64,000 nt of DNA from CAVTWS01 sp963732655. GTDB lineage: Bacteria > Actinomycetota > Acidimicrobiia > Acidimicrobiales > SHLQ01. The translations under genes were made by a program, and so were the position numbers. Of the stretch, positions 34,839 to 44,484 are shown piece by piece. Numbering within the stretch: the stretch's first letter is position 1; every line of letters starts with the position of its first letter. Where the stretch lies: assembly GCA_963732655.1 (NCBI GenBank), contig CAVTAI010000001.1, positions 310,001 to 374,000 of the forward strand. The letters run 5' to 3'. The notes under the pieces are model-generated. The model ran no database searches and was not told the origin of the DNA. It was given only the letters and a program-made list of their open reading frames with translations.

Positions 34839-35915
34839 GTGTTCGATCGTCTGGTCGCGTCCGCCAGCTCGACCCATCCGGTTCCGAGCCACGCGGTCGG
34901 TGAGGTCATCGGCGCGATCACCGACTCCGGGGTGCGTCCCGATCTGGCGCTCCTCGTGATGAGCGGCGGCCACGCCGGGGCCCTGGAGGATGCCGCACGC
35001 GCCACGGCGACGCTGCTCCAAGCGACCGAGCTCGTGGGCCTGAGTGCACCGGGTGGGCCGATCTCGCTCCCTGCGCCGTCCGGGGGCGCCAGCCTGTGGG
35101 TGGCATCGGTCGGCCCCGTCACCGTCGTCCACCAACCGTCGTCGACGGCACTGGCCCGTGGCCCGTCCGCTCAGTTCAGCCTCGTCTTCGCGTGCGCTCG
35201 GTCCGTTGACGTCGGCGAGGTCCTGCGCCGGTACGAGGGGGTGCCCATGGCCGGCGGAACGATCTGCGGGGGGACGCCGTCCGAGGCCGCTCAGTTCGTG
35301 GTCGACGGACGAGCGCTCTCCGGCGGTGTCGTGAGCATCGCCCTGCCCACGCAACGGATCGGTGCCGCTCGCCACGCCGATGGATGGGTGCCCCTCGGTG
35401 CACCGATGCCGGCGACCGCCGTCGCCGGATCATGGATCATGACGATCGGAGGCCGGCCCGCCGCGGAACCGATCGAGGCGATCGCCGGACTCGACGGCGC
35501 GCCGGGCCAGATCGCCCTCGGTGTGCTCCACGGCGGCTCAGCCGAGGCCGATCCCGATGTGGTCGCGGTGCGCGTGACAGCGATCGACCCCAAGGTGGGA
35601 TCGGTCGAAGTCGATCGTCCGATCTCCCTCGGGGCTCTCGTCCAACTGCTGCTGTGGCGCCCCCAGGCGTCGACCCGTCGGCTCGGTGCCGCGCTCGGGC
35701 CCGGCCTGCATCCGCCCCACGGGGCGTTGGCCCTCCGTCCGTTCCGGGCCCGGTTCGATCCCTTCGGCGTGATCCTGACCGAGCCCGACCTCTACGACCC
35801 TGCGGTGCTGGGCGAGGTGACGGTCATGGAATCGTTCGCCGGGGCCACCGCCGCGCGACGTTGCTCGGGTGAGGCCGTCAGCGTGGTGTCGTTCACGACC
35901 GGCGGCCGTTTCTAG
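34839..35915 (+). CDS. FIST-domain sensory protein
   Basis: About 358 aa from the GTG at 34839 (VFDRLVASASSTHPVPSHAV); the frame opens upstream at 34662 but that part overlaps the desaturase gene. The N-terminal FIST region has 'PDLALLVMSGGHAG', and the remaining part includes 'MAGGTICGGTPSEAAQFVVDGRALSGGVVSIALP', the typical FIST N block. The C-terminal part has the FIST_C-like pattern ending 'CSGEAVSVVSFTTGGRF'. FIST domains bind small ligands, possibly amino acids, in signal transduction; no kinase or receiver is fused or adjacent here. Probably cytosolic. Confidence 0.8.
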   Translation: MFDRLVASASSTHPVPSHAVGEVIGAITDSGVRPDLALLVMSGGHAGALEDAARATATLLQATELVGLSAPGGPISLPAPSGGASLWVASVGPVTVVHQPSSTALARGPSAQFSLVFACARSVDVGEVLRRYEGVPMAGGTICGGTPSEAAQFVVDGRALSGGVVSIALPTQRIGAARHADGWVPLGAPMPATAVAGSWIMTIGGRPAAEPIEAIAGLDGAPGQIALGVLHGGSAEADPDVVAVRVTAIDPKVGSVEVDRPISLGALVQLLLWRPQASTRRLGAALGPGLHPPHGALALRPFRARFDPFGVILTEPDLYDPAVLGEVTVMESFAGATAARRCSGEAVSVVSFTTGGRF

Positions 35916-36070
35916 AGCGCCTCTTCCCGTCGTCGGCGGCGGGGCTGGTTCGGATCGCCCCGTTGCGGGCGGCTATCACTAGGGTGGGCGGCCGAGTTCC
36001 GGCCGTGCGCCCCATCGCGCTCGATCCGGCCTCTCCGTGGGGAAATTGGAGGACACGTGGGACCCCTGTC

Positions 36071-38044
36071 ATGACCGCTGCCGCGACGCACGATCTCGAA
36101 CGCCTGGCCATCGCCACGGTGAAGGGCTTGGCGATGGACGGCCCCCATGCGGCTCGTTCCGGACACCAGGGCACGGCCATGGCATTGGCCCCGTTGGCCC
36201 ACGTCCTGTGGACCAGGATCATGTCCTACGACGCCGCCGACCCGCAGTGGCCCGATCGGGACCGCCTCGTTCTGTCCGCCGGTCACGCGTCGATCCTGCT
36301 GTACTCGATGCTGCACCTCACCGGTCACGGGCTCACGCTCGACGACCTGAAGCAGTTTCGGCAATGGGAGTCCGCCACGCCCGGCCACCCCGAGGCCAAC
36401 CACACGGCCGGGGTCGAGGTCACGACCGGCCCGCTCGGTCAGGGCATCGGCAACGCCGTCGGCATGGCGATTGCCGAGCAGCATCTCCGCACCCGTTTCG
36501 GAGCCGAGCTCTGCGATCACCACATCTTCACCTTGTGCGGAGATGGCGACCTGTCCGAGGGACTCAGCCACGAGGCCGCGTCGCTTGCCGGTCACCTCGG
36601 TCTCGGCCGGCTCATCGCGGTCTACGACGACAATCACATCAGCATCGACGGACCGACCGAGCTGTCCCTCTCCGACGACGCGCCCGCCCGATTCCGCGCC
36701 TACGGCTGGCACGTCATCGAGCTGGGCGAGGCGGCCGAGGACCTCGATGCCCTCGAAGCGGCCCTTCGCCGGGCCATGGCCGTGGAGGACCAGCCGTCAC
36801 TGCTCGTCCTGCGAAGCCACATCGCCTTCCCGGCCCCGACCTCAACCGATACGGCCGCCGCCCACGGGTACGCCATCCTGGACGAGGAGATCGCAGCTAC
36901 GAAGGAGGTTCTCGGCCTCCCGGCCGACACGTCGTTCTACGTCCCCGCCGATGTGCGCACGTACTACCGCTCGGCCGGCCGCCGAGGCGCCGAGGCCCGG
37001 CAGGCCTGGGAGGCCCGCCGCCGCGACCACGCCCTGGTCGATGCCGAGTTCGACTCCTGCCTGAGCGGCCAACCGTTGTCCGGGTGGGAAGCGGCGCTCC
37101 CGCGCTGGGAACCAGGAAAGAACGTCGCCACCCGCAAGGCCAACGGCGCGTGCATCGAGGCGCTGGCGCCGTTCGTGCCGGGGCTCATCGGTGGCGGAGC
37201 CGATCTCACCTCCAACACCGGCACGACCTTGGCCGGGTACGGGGTGCTCTCCCCGACCGATCGGGGCGGTCGCCAGGTGTACTTCGGGGTGCGTGAACAT
37301 GCCATGGGCGCCGCGCTCGTCGGCGCGGCCCGCCACGGCGGCGTCGTCCCCTTCGGTGGCACGTTCCTGGTGTTCAGCGATTACATGCGTCCGTCCGTCC
37401 GGCTCGCCGCTCTGAGCCGAGCCCGGGCCATCTTCGTGTGGAGCCACGACTCCGTGGCTGTCGGCGAGGACGGCCCGACTCACCAACCCGTCGAGCAGCT
37501 CTTGGCCTTGCGGGCCATCCCCGGCCTCAGCGTCATTCGCCCCGCCGACGCGAACGAGACCGCGGCGGCGTGGCTCGCCGCGCTCACCCACGACGGCCCG
37601 ACCGCGATCATCTTGTCCCGGCAGGACCTTCCCGTCCTCGCCGGCACCGCCGATGCTGCGGCGGCCGGTGTGGCCCGAGGCGCATATGTGGTGCGGGTCG
37701 CGCCGTCACCCGATGTCGTGCTGGTCGGAACCGGCAGCGAGGTGTCGGTGGCCCTGGAAGCCGCCGAGTTGCTGGCCGCCGAGAACATCTCGGCGTCGGT
37801 GGTGTCGATGCCGAGCTGGGACCGCTTCCAGGCTCTGCCGCGGACCGAGCAGGACGCAGTGATTCCTCGCACCGTGCCCCGTGTATCCGTCGAGGCCGGC
37901 ACCACACTGGGATGGGAACGTTTCGTCGACGTCGCGGTCGGCATCGACCGGTTCGGCGCCTCGGCGCCCGGCGACGAGGTGTTGCGCCGGCTCGGCATCA
38001 CCGCCGAGAACGTCGCCGACCACGCCCGCCAACTTCTCCTCTGA
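36071..38044 (+). CDS. tkt: Transketolase
   Basis: A 657-aa thiamine-diphosphate enzyme of the pentose phosphate pathway, exchanging two-carbon units between sugars. Starts at ATG 36071. The ThDP-binding motif 'GDGDLSEGLSHEA...DDNHISIDG' is split over about 158-195, 'GHPEANHTAGVEVTTGPLGQG' is the substrate-binding stretch, and the pyrimidine domain holds 'FGVREHAMG' and 'DSVAVGEDGPTHQPVEQL'. The C-terminal domain ends 'VADHARQLL'. The transaldolase gene follows 25 nt later, so both non-oxidative PPP enzymes are co-transcribed. Confidence 0.96.
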   Translation: MTAAATHDLERLAIATVKGLAMDGPHAARSGHQGTAMALAPLAHVLWTRIMSYDAADPQWPDRDRLVLSAGHASILLYSMLHLTGHGLTLDDLKQFRQWESATPGHPEANHTAGVEVTTGPLGQGIGNAVGMAIAEQHLRTRFGAELCDHHIFTLCGDGDLSEGLSHEAASLAGHLGLGRLIAVYDDNHISIDGPTELSLSDDAPARFRAYGWHVIELGEAAEDLDALEAALRRAMAVEDQPSLLVLRSHIAFPAPTSTDTAAAHGYAILDEEIAATKEVLGLPADTSFYVPADVRTYYRSAGRRGAEARQAWEARRRDHALVDAEFDSCLSGQPLSGWEAALPRWEPGKNVATRKANGACIEALAPFVPGLIGGGADLTSNTGTTLAGYGVLSPTDRGGRQVYFGVREHAMGAALVGAARHGGVVPFGGTFLVFSDYMRPSVRLAALSRARAIFVWSHDSVAVGEDGPTHQPVEQLLALRAIPGLSVIRPADANETAAAWLAALTHDGPTAIILSRQDLPVLAGTADAAAAGVARGAYVVRVAPSPDVVLVGTGSEVSVALEAAELLAAENISASVVSMPSWDRFQALPRTEQDAVIPRTVPRVSVEAGTTLGWERFVDVAVGIDRFGASAPGDEVLRRLGITAENVADHARQLLL

Positions 38045-38069
38045 ACCAACGCCACCGCAGGAGGTCGCC

Positions 38070-39158
38070 ATGACCCGTCTCCACCAGCTGTACGACGAGC
38101 AGGGCCAGAGCCCGTGGCTCGACAACCTGCGCCGGGGTTGGATCACGTCCGGCGAGCTCCAGTCCTGGATCGATCAGGGGGTGCGGGGCCTCACTTCGAA
38201 CCCGTCGATCTTCCAGAAGGCGATCGCCGGGAGCGATGCCTACGACAACCAGTTCCGCTCGCTGCTCGCCGCCGGCGGGTCGGTGACCGACGCCTATTGG
38301 GGACTGGTGACCACCGACATCGAGTCGGCGCTGGAGCTGTTCGCTCCGGTCCACGAGCGCAACGAGGGTCTCGACGGGTACGTCTCCGTCGAGGTCGATC
38401 CGTCGCTGGCCCGGGACACGTCGGGAACGATCGCCGCGGCCCGTGCCCTCGACAGACAAATCGGTGCGCCGAACCTGTACGTCAAGATCCCCGGAACGGC
38501 GGAGGGGCTGCCGGCCATCGAGCAGATGATCTCCGAGGGGCGGAGCATCAACGTCACGCTCCTGTTCTCGATCGAGCGCTACCGGGAGGTCATGGAGGCC
38601 TACATCGCCGGGCTCGAACGGTGTGACGGGGACCTGTCCAACGTCTCCTCGGTGGCGTCGTTCTTCATCAGCAGGGTCGACACCGAGATCGATCGTCGCC
38701 TGGACGCCATCGGGACGCCCGAGGCGCTCGAGCTACGGGGACGGGCGGCGGTGGCCAACGGCAAGCTCGCCTACCAGGCGTTCACGGAGACGTTCGATGG
38801 GCCTCGCTGGGACGCGCTCGTCGCCCGCGGCGCGCAGGTGCAGAGGCCGCTCTGGGCGTCCACGTCGACCAAGAACTCGGCCTACGACGACTGTCTCTAC
38901 GTGAACCCGCTCATCGGGCCGCACACCGTCAACACGTTGCCGGACAACACCCTCGAGGCCTTCCTCGACCATGGCTCCGTGGCGCGAACCATCGACACCG
39001 ACGTCGCAGAAGCGCAAGCCACCATCGACGCGCTCGGTCGAGTCGGGGTCGATCTGGCCGACGTGACGGCGCAACTCGAAGACGAGGGCGTCGGCGCGTT
39101 CGTCAAGGCGTTCGACGAGCTCATCGCCACCCTGGACGCCAAACGAACGGCGTTGTAG
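38070..39158 (+). CDS. tal: Transaldolase
   Basis: A 362-aa class I aldolase-type enzyme transferring three-carbon units in the pentose phosphate pathway. Preceded by a strong GCAGGAGG ribosome-binding site. The Schiff-base lysine is in 'NLYVKIPGTAEG'; 'GLTSNPSIFQKAI' near the start and 'RPLWASTSTKNSAYDD' near the end are hallmarks of the long bacterial transaldolase group. Length is normal. It follows tkt in the same operon. No glucose-6-phosphate dehydrogenase is next to it in this window. Confidence 0.96.
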   Translation: MTRLHQLYDEQGQSPWLDNLRRGWITSGELQSWIDQGVRGLTSNPSIFQKAIAGSDAYDNQFRSLLAAGGSVTDAYWGLVTTDIESALELFAPVHERNEGLDGYVSVEVDPSLARDTSGTIAAARALDRQIGAPNLYVKIPGTAEGLPAIEQMISEGRSINVTLLFSIERYREVMEAYIAGLERCDGDLSNVSSVASFFISRVDTEIDRRLDAIGTPEALELRGRAAVANGKLAYQAFTETFDGPRWDALVARGAQVQRPLWASTSTKNSAYDDCLYVNPLIGPHTVNTLPDNTLEAFLDHGSVARTIDTDVAEAQATIDALGRVGVDLADVTAQLEDEGVGAFVKAFDELIATLDAKRTAL

Positions 39159-39210
39159 CTGCGGCTCGGGCCATCACCGCAGGCGCTGTGACGAGACCCA
39201 GCACACGGTA

Positions 39211-39227
39211 AGTTGCAATTCGCAACT
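39211..39227. promoter_or_regulatory. Operator-like inverted repeat upstream of the HxlR gene
   Basis: AGTTGC-AATTC-GCAACT, 6-bp arms with a 5-nt centre, 24 nt before the HxlR-family start. It is the A+T-rich spot in a G+C-rich region, and a TAAGTT -10-like box (39209-39214) overlaps it. HxlR/DUF24 regulators often bind such repeats next to their own gene, so auto-repression is the simplest reading. Confidence 0.6.
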
Positions 39228-39250
39228 GACCGTGCCAGCCTGTCCGGGAC

Positions 39251-39751
39251 ATGGCCGAACAGCCCGATCCCCCACCTCCTGCGAACGACTCGATCCAGCG
39301 CACGCTGGACCTCGTCGGTGATCGCTGGACGTTGCTCGTGCTCCGAGAGGTGTTTCGCGGGCTGCGACGATTCGAGGCCCTGCGGGCCGAGCTCGGCATC
39401 GCCCGCAACATGCTCACCGACCGCCTGCACAAGCTCGTCGAGGCCGGGATCATCGTCGCCGTCCCCTACCAGGCTCACCCGGTCCGCTACGACTATCGGC
39501 TCACCGCCAAGGGCCTCGACCTGTCACCCATCCTCGTCGCGCTGATGCGGTGGGGCGACGAGTGGGGCGTCACCGGACCCCCAGCCACGGTCCTCATCCA
39601 CGACACGTGTGGCGAACCGCTCGAGCAGGTGCTCCGGTGCCCCACCTGCGACGAGAAGGTCACCGCCCGACACATCCGCAGCCGTCCCGGACCCGGCCGG
39701 CCGACCACCCATGAGCGCCCGACCACAAGGACAACCCGTGCTTCCTCGTGA
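39251..39751 (+). CDS. HxlR-family transcriptional regulator
   Basis: A 166-aa winged-helix regulator. 'QRTLDLVGDRWTLLVLREVFRGLRRFEALRAELGIARNMLTDRLHKLVEAGII' (parts) is the classical HxlR HTH with the wing 'YDYRLTAKGLDL'. Downstream are 'HDTCGE' and 'RCPTCDE', four cysteines that may bind zinc or sense redox state. The C-terminal 30 residues are disordered and Arg/Thr-rich and overlap the fbiC start by about 40 nt, so it is coupled to FbiC. An inverted repeat lies just upstream. The ligand is unknown; control of FbiC, and hence of F420 supply, is suggested by position only. Confidence 0.88.
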   Translation: MAEQPDPPPPANDSIQRTLDLVGDRWTLLVLREVFRGLRRFEALRAELGIARNMLTDRLHKLVEAGIIVAVPYQAHPVRYDYRLTAKGLDLSPILVALMRWGDEWGVTGPPATVLIHDTCGEPLEQVLRCPTCDEKVTARHIRSRPGPGRPTTHERPTTRTTRASS

Positions 39752-42162
39752 CTTCACCGACCTGGCCCGACGGCCCCTCGAAGAGCTCCTCGCCGAGGCC
39801 CGTCACGTACGCGACCTGGCGTTCGGCACCCGAATCACCTTCTCCCCGAAGGTCTTCATCCCGCTCACCATGTTGTGCCAGGACAAGTGCGGGTACTGCA
39901 CCTTCGCCCAGCCGCCCGCCCGCCTCGAATCCCCGTACCTGTCTCCCGAGCAGGTCCTCGCCATCGCTCGGCACGGCGCCGCGGCGGGATGCCATGAGGC
40001 GCTGTTCACGCTCGGCGAGCGACCCGAGCTGCGGTACCCGGCGGCCGCGGAGTGGCTGACCGACCGCGCCTACGGCTCCACCGTCGACTACCTCGTGGCC
40101 ATGGCCCAGCTCGTCCTCGACGAGACCGGGCTGCTCCCCCACGCCAACGCCGGAGCGCTCCATCCGGAGGAGCTCGCGGCGCTGCGCGCCGTCGCCCCGT
40201 CGCAGGGGATGATGCTGGAGTCGCTCAACCCGGATCTCGACTGCCACCGCGGTTCGCCCGACAAGGTGCCGGCACGTCGGTTGGCCACGCTCGAGGCCGC
40301 AGGCGAGTTGGCCATCCCGTTCACGACAGGGATCCTGGTCGGGATCGGTGAGTCGCGGCAGGACCGCATCGACGCCCTGGCCGCCATCGCCGATTCCCAC
40401 CGGCGCCACGGGCACGTGCAGGAGGTCATCGTCCAGAACTTCCTGCCCAAGGCCGGAACCGCGATGCACCGTGACGAGCCGTGCCCACAGGACACCTACC
40501 TCGATGCCATCGCGCTGGCGCGGCTGCATCCTGCCGGCCGATGTCCACCTCCAGGCCCCGCCGAACCTGTCGGACGACTTCGAGGTGCTGCTGGGAGCCG
40601 GCATCGACGACTGGGGTGGGGTTTCCCCCGTCACCGCCGATCACGTGAATCCCGAGCGCCCGTGGCCCGCCCTCGACCGCCTCCGTGAGGTGACCGAGGC
40701 GGCCGGCCACACGCTGGCTCCTCGGCTGACCATCTACCCCGAGTTCGCCATCGACCCCGACCGCTGGCTCGACCCCGGCCTTCGTTTCCGAGTGATGGAT
40801 CGCTCCGACGCCGAGGGCCTCGGCCGCGACGACCCTGGCGCCGCGTTCCCCGAGCGGGTCGAGTTCGTCGCCCAGGCCGCGGAAGGTGCCGAGGTCGAGA
40901 TCGTCGGTGATCGCTCCACGGCGTGGTACTCGGGGTCACCGGTCACCCCCGTTGAGCTCGTGGCCCCCGGCCGCCCGCCGGCCTCTGGAGTACGTGGTGC
41001 CGTGCGCGAGGTCATCGACGGCGTGCTCGATGGCCAGGAGCCCGACATCGAGCAGATCGTCACCCTCTTCGCCGCCCGGGGTCCCGAGGTCACCGCCGTG
41101 GCCGAACTGGCCGACGAGCTGCGCCGCCAGGTGAACGGCGACATCGTCACCTGGGTCGCCAATCGCAACATCAACTACACGAACGTGTGCACGTTCAAGT
41201 GCCGCTTCTGCGGCTTCTCCAAAGGCCCGCTGTCGCTGAACCTGCGGGGTACCCCGTACCTGCTCACGCTGGAGGACATCGCGGAACGCACCCGGGAGGC
41301 CGCAGAAGTCGGCGCCACCGAGGTGTGCCTGCAGGGCGGGATCCATCCGGATTTCGACGGCGACTACTACCTGCACGTCACCCAGGCCGTCACGGAGGCC
41401 GTGCCGGGCATCCATGTACACGGGTTCACGGCGCTCGAGGTGACCGAAGGAGCACGACGCCTGGGCGAGCCCCTCGGCGAGTACCTGCAGCGTCTGATGG
41501 CCGCAGGTCTCAAGTCGCTCCCGGGCACCGCAGCCGAGATCCTCGACGACGAGATCCGCGCCGTGTTGTGCAGTGACAAGGTGTCGACCGAGGAGTGGCT
41601 CGACGCCCATCGCACCGCCCACGGCGTGGGTCTGCGGTCGAACGTCACCATCATGTTCGGCTCGATCGAACGGCCCGTCCACTGGGCTCGCCACCTCGTC
41701 CGCACCCGCGACCTGCAGAAGGAGACGGGCGGTTTCACCGAGTTCGTCGGCCTGCCGTTCGTCCACATGGCGTCACCGATCTATCTCCAGCACAAGGCGC
41801 GCCGGGGGCCGACCTTCCGGGAGACCCTGCTCATGCACGCCATCGCCCGCATCGCCTACCACGGGCACATCTCGAACATCCAGGGCTCGTGGGTGAAGAT
41901 CGGATTCGACGGCGTCCGTCAGCTCCTGCAGGCCGGCGTGAACGATCTGGGCGGCACCTTGATGAACGAGAACATCTCCCGGGCCGCTGGTGCCCAACAC
42001 GGCCAGGAGGTCACCGCCGCCGACTTCGCGGCGCTGGTCGAACCGCTCGGTCGACGCCTCGTCCAACGGTCCACCCTCTACGACCACCTCGACGAACCGG
42101 CGACGCTGGCCACGAACCGCCCCTCGCGTCGTCGCCTCCCCCTCACCGTCACCGCCGACTGA
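39711..42162 (+). CDS. fbiC: FbiC, FO synthase (CofG-CofH fusion), frame broken near 40526
   Basis: FbiC is a bifunctional radical-SAM enzyme making FO, the deazaflavin core of coenzyme F420. The CofG half (39711, 'VLPRDFTDLARRPLEELLAEAR') has the radical-SAM motif 'LCQDKCGYCTF'. The CofH half has 'YTNVCTFKCRFCGFSKG' and ends 'DHLDEPATLATNRP'. The frame changes between 'DAIALARL' and 'ILPADVHLQAPPNL'; two missing bases (or one extra) at about 40524-40528 would give about 817 aa, a normal length for FbiC. Both halves are otherwise complete. The preceding HxlR gene overlaps its start; an alternative start is GTG at 39738. Confidence 0.93.
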
Positions 42163-42185
42163 CGTCGCCCGGGGAGGGCGGTCAG
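42159..42185. terminator. Terminator hairpin between fbiC and the small minus-strand gene
   Basis: CTGAC pairs with GTCAG (42159-42163 with 42181-42185) and CGCCC with GGGCG (42166-42170 with 42176-42180) around a GGGGA loop. It overlaps the fbiC stop and the stop of the convergent small gene, as expected for a bidirectional terminator. Confidence 0.65.
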
Positions 42186-42396
42186 AAGTCGGGATCGTGG
42201 CCGGGGCCGCGAAGGATGGCGGCGGCCTTCTCGACGGATCGGCGGGCCCGTTGGAGTCGTTTCTCCTCGGTGGCGGCGGCGAGTCGACGATCGGGGTCCG
42301 ACAGACCGCGTCACGCATGGTGGCGATGGCGCGGTCGCGGATCTCCTCGGCGATGTCGTCGAGACGGGAGGCGAGGTCGTCGTGATGGTCGGGCAC
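42182..42396 (-). CDS. Small conserved actinobacterial-type protein, frame broken near 42309
   Basis: A GTG start at 42396 gives 'VPDHHDDLASRLDDIAEEIRDRAIATMRDA', which then continues in a second frame as 'GLSDPDRRLAAATEEKRLQRARRSVEKAAAILRG...'. One base missing (or two extra) in the CCGCG run at 42305-42310 would make a single 71-aa helical protein. The 'ARRSVEKAAAILR' end is like small actinobacterial helical proteins of unknown function. The frame break is similar to those in dop, mpa and fbiC. Confidence 0.6.
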
Positions 42397-42406
42397 GGCG
42401 GCGAGG

Positions 42407-43558
42407 TTACCCGTCGAGCGAGCGAGCCAGCAGCGTCATCGGATGGACGACCTCTACCCCCGCCGGCAGGCCACCAGCCAGATGGAACGCACACCCCGGG
42501 TTCGCGCTGACGACCACGGTGGCACCGGTGACGTCGATGGCAGCCACCTTCTGGTCCCGGATGACCCCGGCGAGATCCGGGTGCACCATCGAGAACGAGC
42601 CGCCGGCGCCGCAGCAGCGGCCGTCGTCCGCGATCTCGACCAGCTCCCCGACCACGGGCGCCAGGAGCGTTCGCACGTGGTGGTGAACCCGCTGGACGTG
42701 CCGCAGGTGACACGGGTCCTGCACGGCAACCCGGTCGGCCACGACTCGGCCCGGGGGCACGTCGGCTCGCTGGGCGAGCCATTCGTGGATGTCGAACACG
42801 CGCCGGGAGAACCGGGCTGCCTCCTCGGTTCCGAGCAGATGGCCGTAGTCCTTCATGAGCGCTCCGCACCCGGCCGAGTTGACGAGGATCGGCGAATCAC
42901 CCGGGCACCCGTCCATCACCCGGCGAGCGAGCCGAGCCGCCTCCTCGCCGAGGCCAGCGTGATCGTGAAGCGCGCCGCAGCACGATGCCTCCGGCCCGGT
43001 GAGGGCCACGCCGATCCCCGCTGCGCTGAGGACGGCGATCGAGTCACGGTGGACGGACCGCTGCCACGCGTCCATGACGCACCCGGTGAAGAGGTAGACG
43101 TCGCTCCCTGTCGCCTTCAGGTCGGTCTCACGGAGGGGAAGACGCGGCAACCCGAGTCGTTTCGGCACGATCCGCAGCCTCTGGGCGACGGCGAGCATGC
43201 GGGTGCCGGCCAGGAGCACCCGATGGAACCCGAGCACGCGGAGGCCGACGCGTTGCCAGCGTGGCGTGAGCTGGTGGGTGCGCGCCAGGGTTCGTTTGGC
43301 CGGCTCGATCAACCGTCCGTACTGAACGCCTGACGGGCACGCCGTTTCACAGGCTCGGCACTGGACACAGGTGTCGAGCGATGCGGCGACGTCGTCGTCG
43401 ACGGGGGCGTCGAACCGCTGCACGACACGCATGGTGGTGATGCGTCCTCGCGGCGAGAGACTCTCGTCGCCCGTCGCCCGGTAGGTGGGGCAGTGCGGCA
43501 GGCACAACCCACAAGACACACAGGCCGAGAGCAGGTCATCGTCGATGCCAAGGTCCAT
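42407..43558 (-). CDS. glcF: Glycolate oxidase iron-sulfur subunit GlcF-like
   Basis: A 383-aa protein with two 4Fe-4S motifs at the N-terminus ('CVSCGLCLPHCPT' and 'CVQCRACETACPS'), then two CCG-type domains ('CVMDAWQ', 'GPEASCCGALH', 'NSAGCGALMKDYG', 'GRCCGAGGSFSM'). It carries electrons from the flavoprotein subunits to the quinone pool when glycolate (or D-lactate) is oxidised to glyoxylate. It abuts glcE with a 1-nt overlap, and the three genes glcD-glcE-glcF form one operon on the minus strand. ATG at 43558. Confidence 0.92.
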   Translation of the reverse strand: MDLGIDDDLLSACVSCGLCLPHCPTYRATGDESLSPRGRITTMRVVQRFDAPVDDDVAASLDTCVQCRACETACPSGVQYGRLIEPAKRTLARTHQLTPRWQRVGLRVLGFHRVLLAGTRMLAVAQRLRIVPKRLGLPRLPLRETDLKATGSDVYLFTGCVMDAWQRSVHRDSIAVLSAAGIGVALTGPEASCCGALHDHAGLGEEAARLARRVMDGCPGDSPILVNSAGCGALMKDYGHLLGTEEAARFSRRVFDIHEWLAQRADVPPGRVVADRVAVQDPCHLRHVQRVHHHVRTLLAPVVGELVEIADDGRCCGAGGSFSMVHPDLAGVIRDQKVAAIDVTGATVVVSANPGCAFHLAGGLPAGVEVVHPMTLLARSLDG

Positions 43559-44484
43559 CAGGTTCCTCCGAGCCCGCCGAGCACGTCACGGCCCGGGTTG
43601 AGCCGAGCCGCGGGGTCGATCGACCGACGGATGCGATCGTGGAGCTCGACGATCGCCGGATCGACCGTGCGCAGGGGCGCGGGCCGTTCGTGGTGGACCA
43701 CGCCGACCCCGATCTCGGCCACGAAACGGCCGGGTTGGCTCGTCAAGGTCGCCAGCGAGTCCGGGGCCGAGGACCATCGGTTCGGCGGGAGCTCCGGTGG
43801 GCCGGCCACCGCCGTCGCGCCCTCCCGCTCGAGGAGGGTGCCTTCGGCCTCGACATCCTCGACGTACCCCTCCAGGAGGACCCAGGTGGCGGAACCGTCC
43901 CAGAGGATCGACGACGGTCGGTACATCGCTCCCTGCACCCACGACGGCGACATCGGCCCCCGATACCAGCGCGCCACCTCGGGCCGTGGCCGGGTCCGCA
44001 GCAACACCTCGCCGAACAGTCCGAGCGTGCCGAGCGAGCCGACCAAGAGGCGGCACAGGTCGTACCCGGCCACGTTCTTGACGGTCCCACCCCCGGCGGT
44101 GACGAGCCGACCGGCGCCGTCGACGAACCTCATCCGCAGCACGGCGTCACGCAGAGGTCCATGACGCAGGCGCCGCAGACCCGTGCGCCCGACCGCCAGA
44201 ACTCCGCCGACCGTCGCCGATGTGCCGGGCGGATCCAGGATGACCTCCTGGCCGGCCTCGGCCAGCACCGACTCGAGCTCCGCGCAGGAGAGGCCGGCGC
44301 CAACCTCGACCACCATCTCGGCCCGGTTGAACGAGCGGACACCGGTCGGCGCCGAAACGAGGCGCACTCCTTCGTCGAGGTCGCCGCCGACATGCCATGC
44401 CGTTTGGGCACCCACGACGGCGACCGGGTCAACAGGACCGATCTCGGCGACGAACGCGTCGAGGGCGGCGTTCGTCACAGCCAC
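43558..44484 (-). CDS. glcE: Glycolate oxidase FAD-binding subunit GlcE-like
   Basis: A 308-aa FAD-binding PCMH-type protein with 'SFNRAEMVVEVGAGLSCAELESVLAEAGQ' (parts) and 'GTSATVGGVLAVGRTGLRRLRHG', the flavin-binding blocks, plus 'GGGTVKNVAGYDLCRLLVGSLGTLGL'. It is shorter than GlcD and lacks the D-chain active-site region, as expected for GlcE. GTG start at 44484, overlapping glcD by 10 nt. Part of the glycolate oxidase operon. Confidence 0.88.
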   Translation of the reverse strand: MAVTNAALDAFVAEIGPVDPVAVVGAQTAWHVGGDLDEGVRLVSAPTGVRSFNRAEMVVEVGAGLSCAELESVLAEAGQEVILDPPGTSATVGGVLAVGRTGLRRLRHGPLRDAVLRMRFVDGAGRLVTAGGGTVKNVAGYDLCRLLVGSLGTLGLFGEVLLRTRPRPEVARWYRGPMSPSWVQGAMYRPSSILWDGSATWVLLEGYVEDVEAEGTLLEREGATAVAGPPELPPNRWSSAPDSLATLTSQPGRFVAEIGVGVVHHERPAPLRTVDPAIVELHDRIRRSIDPAARLNPGRDVLGGLGGT

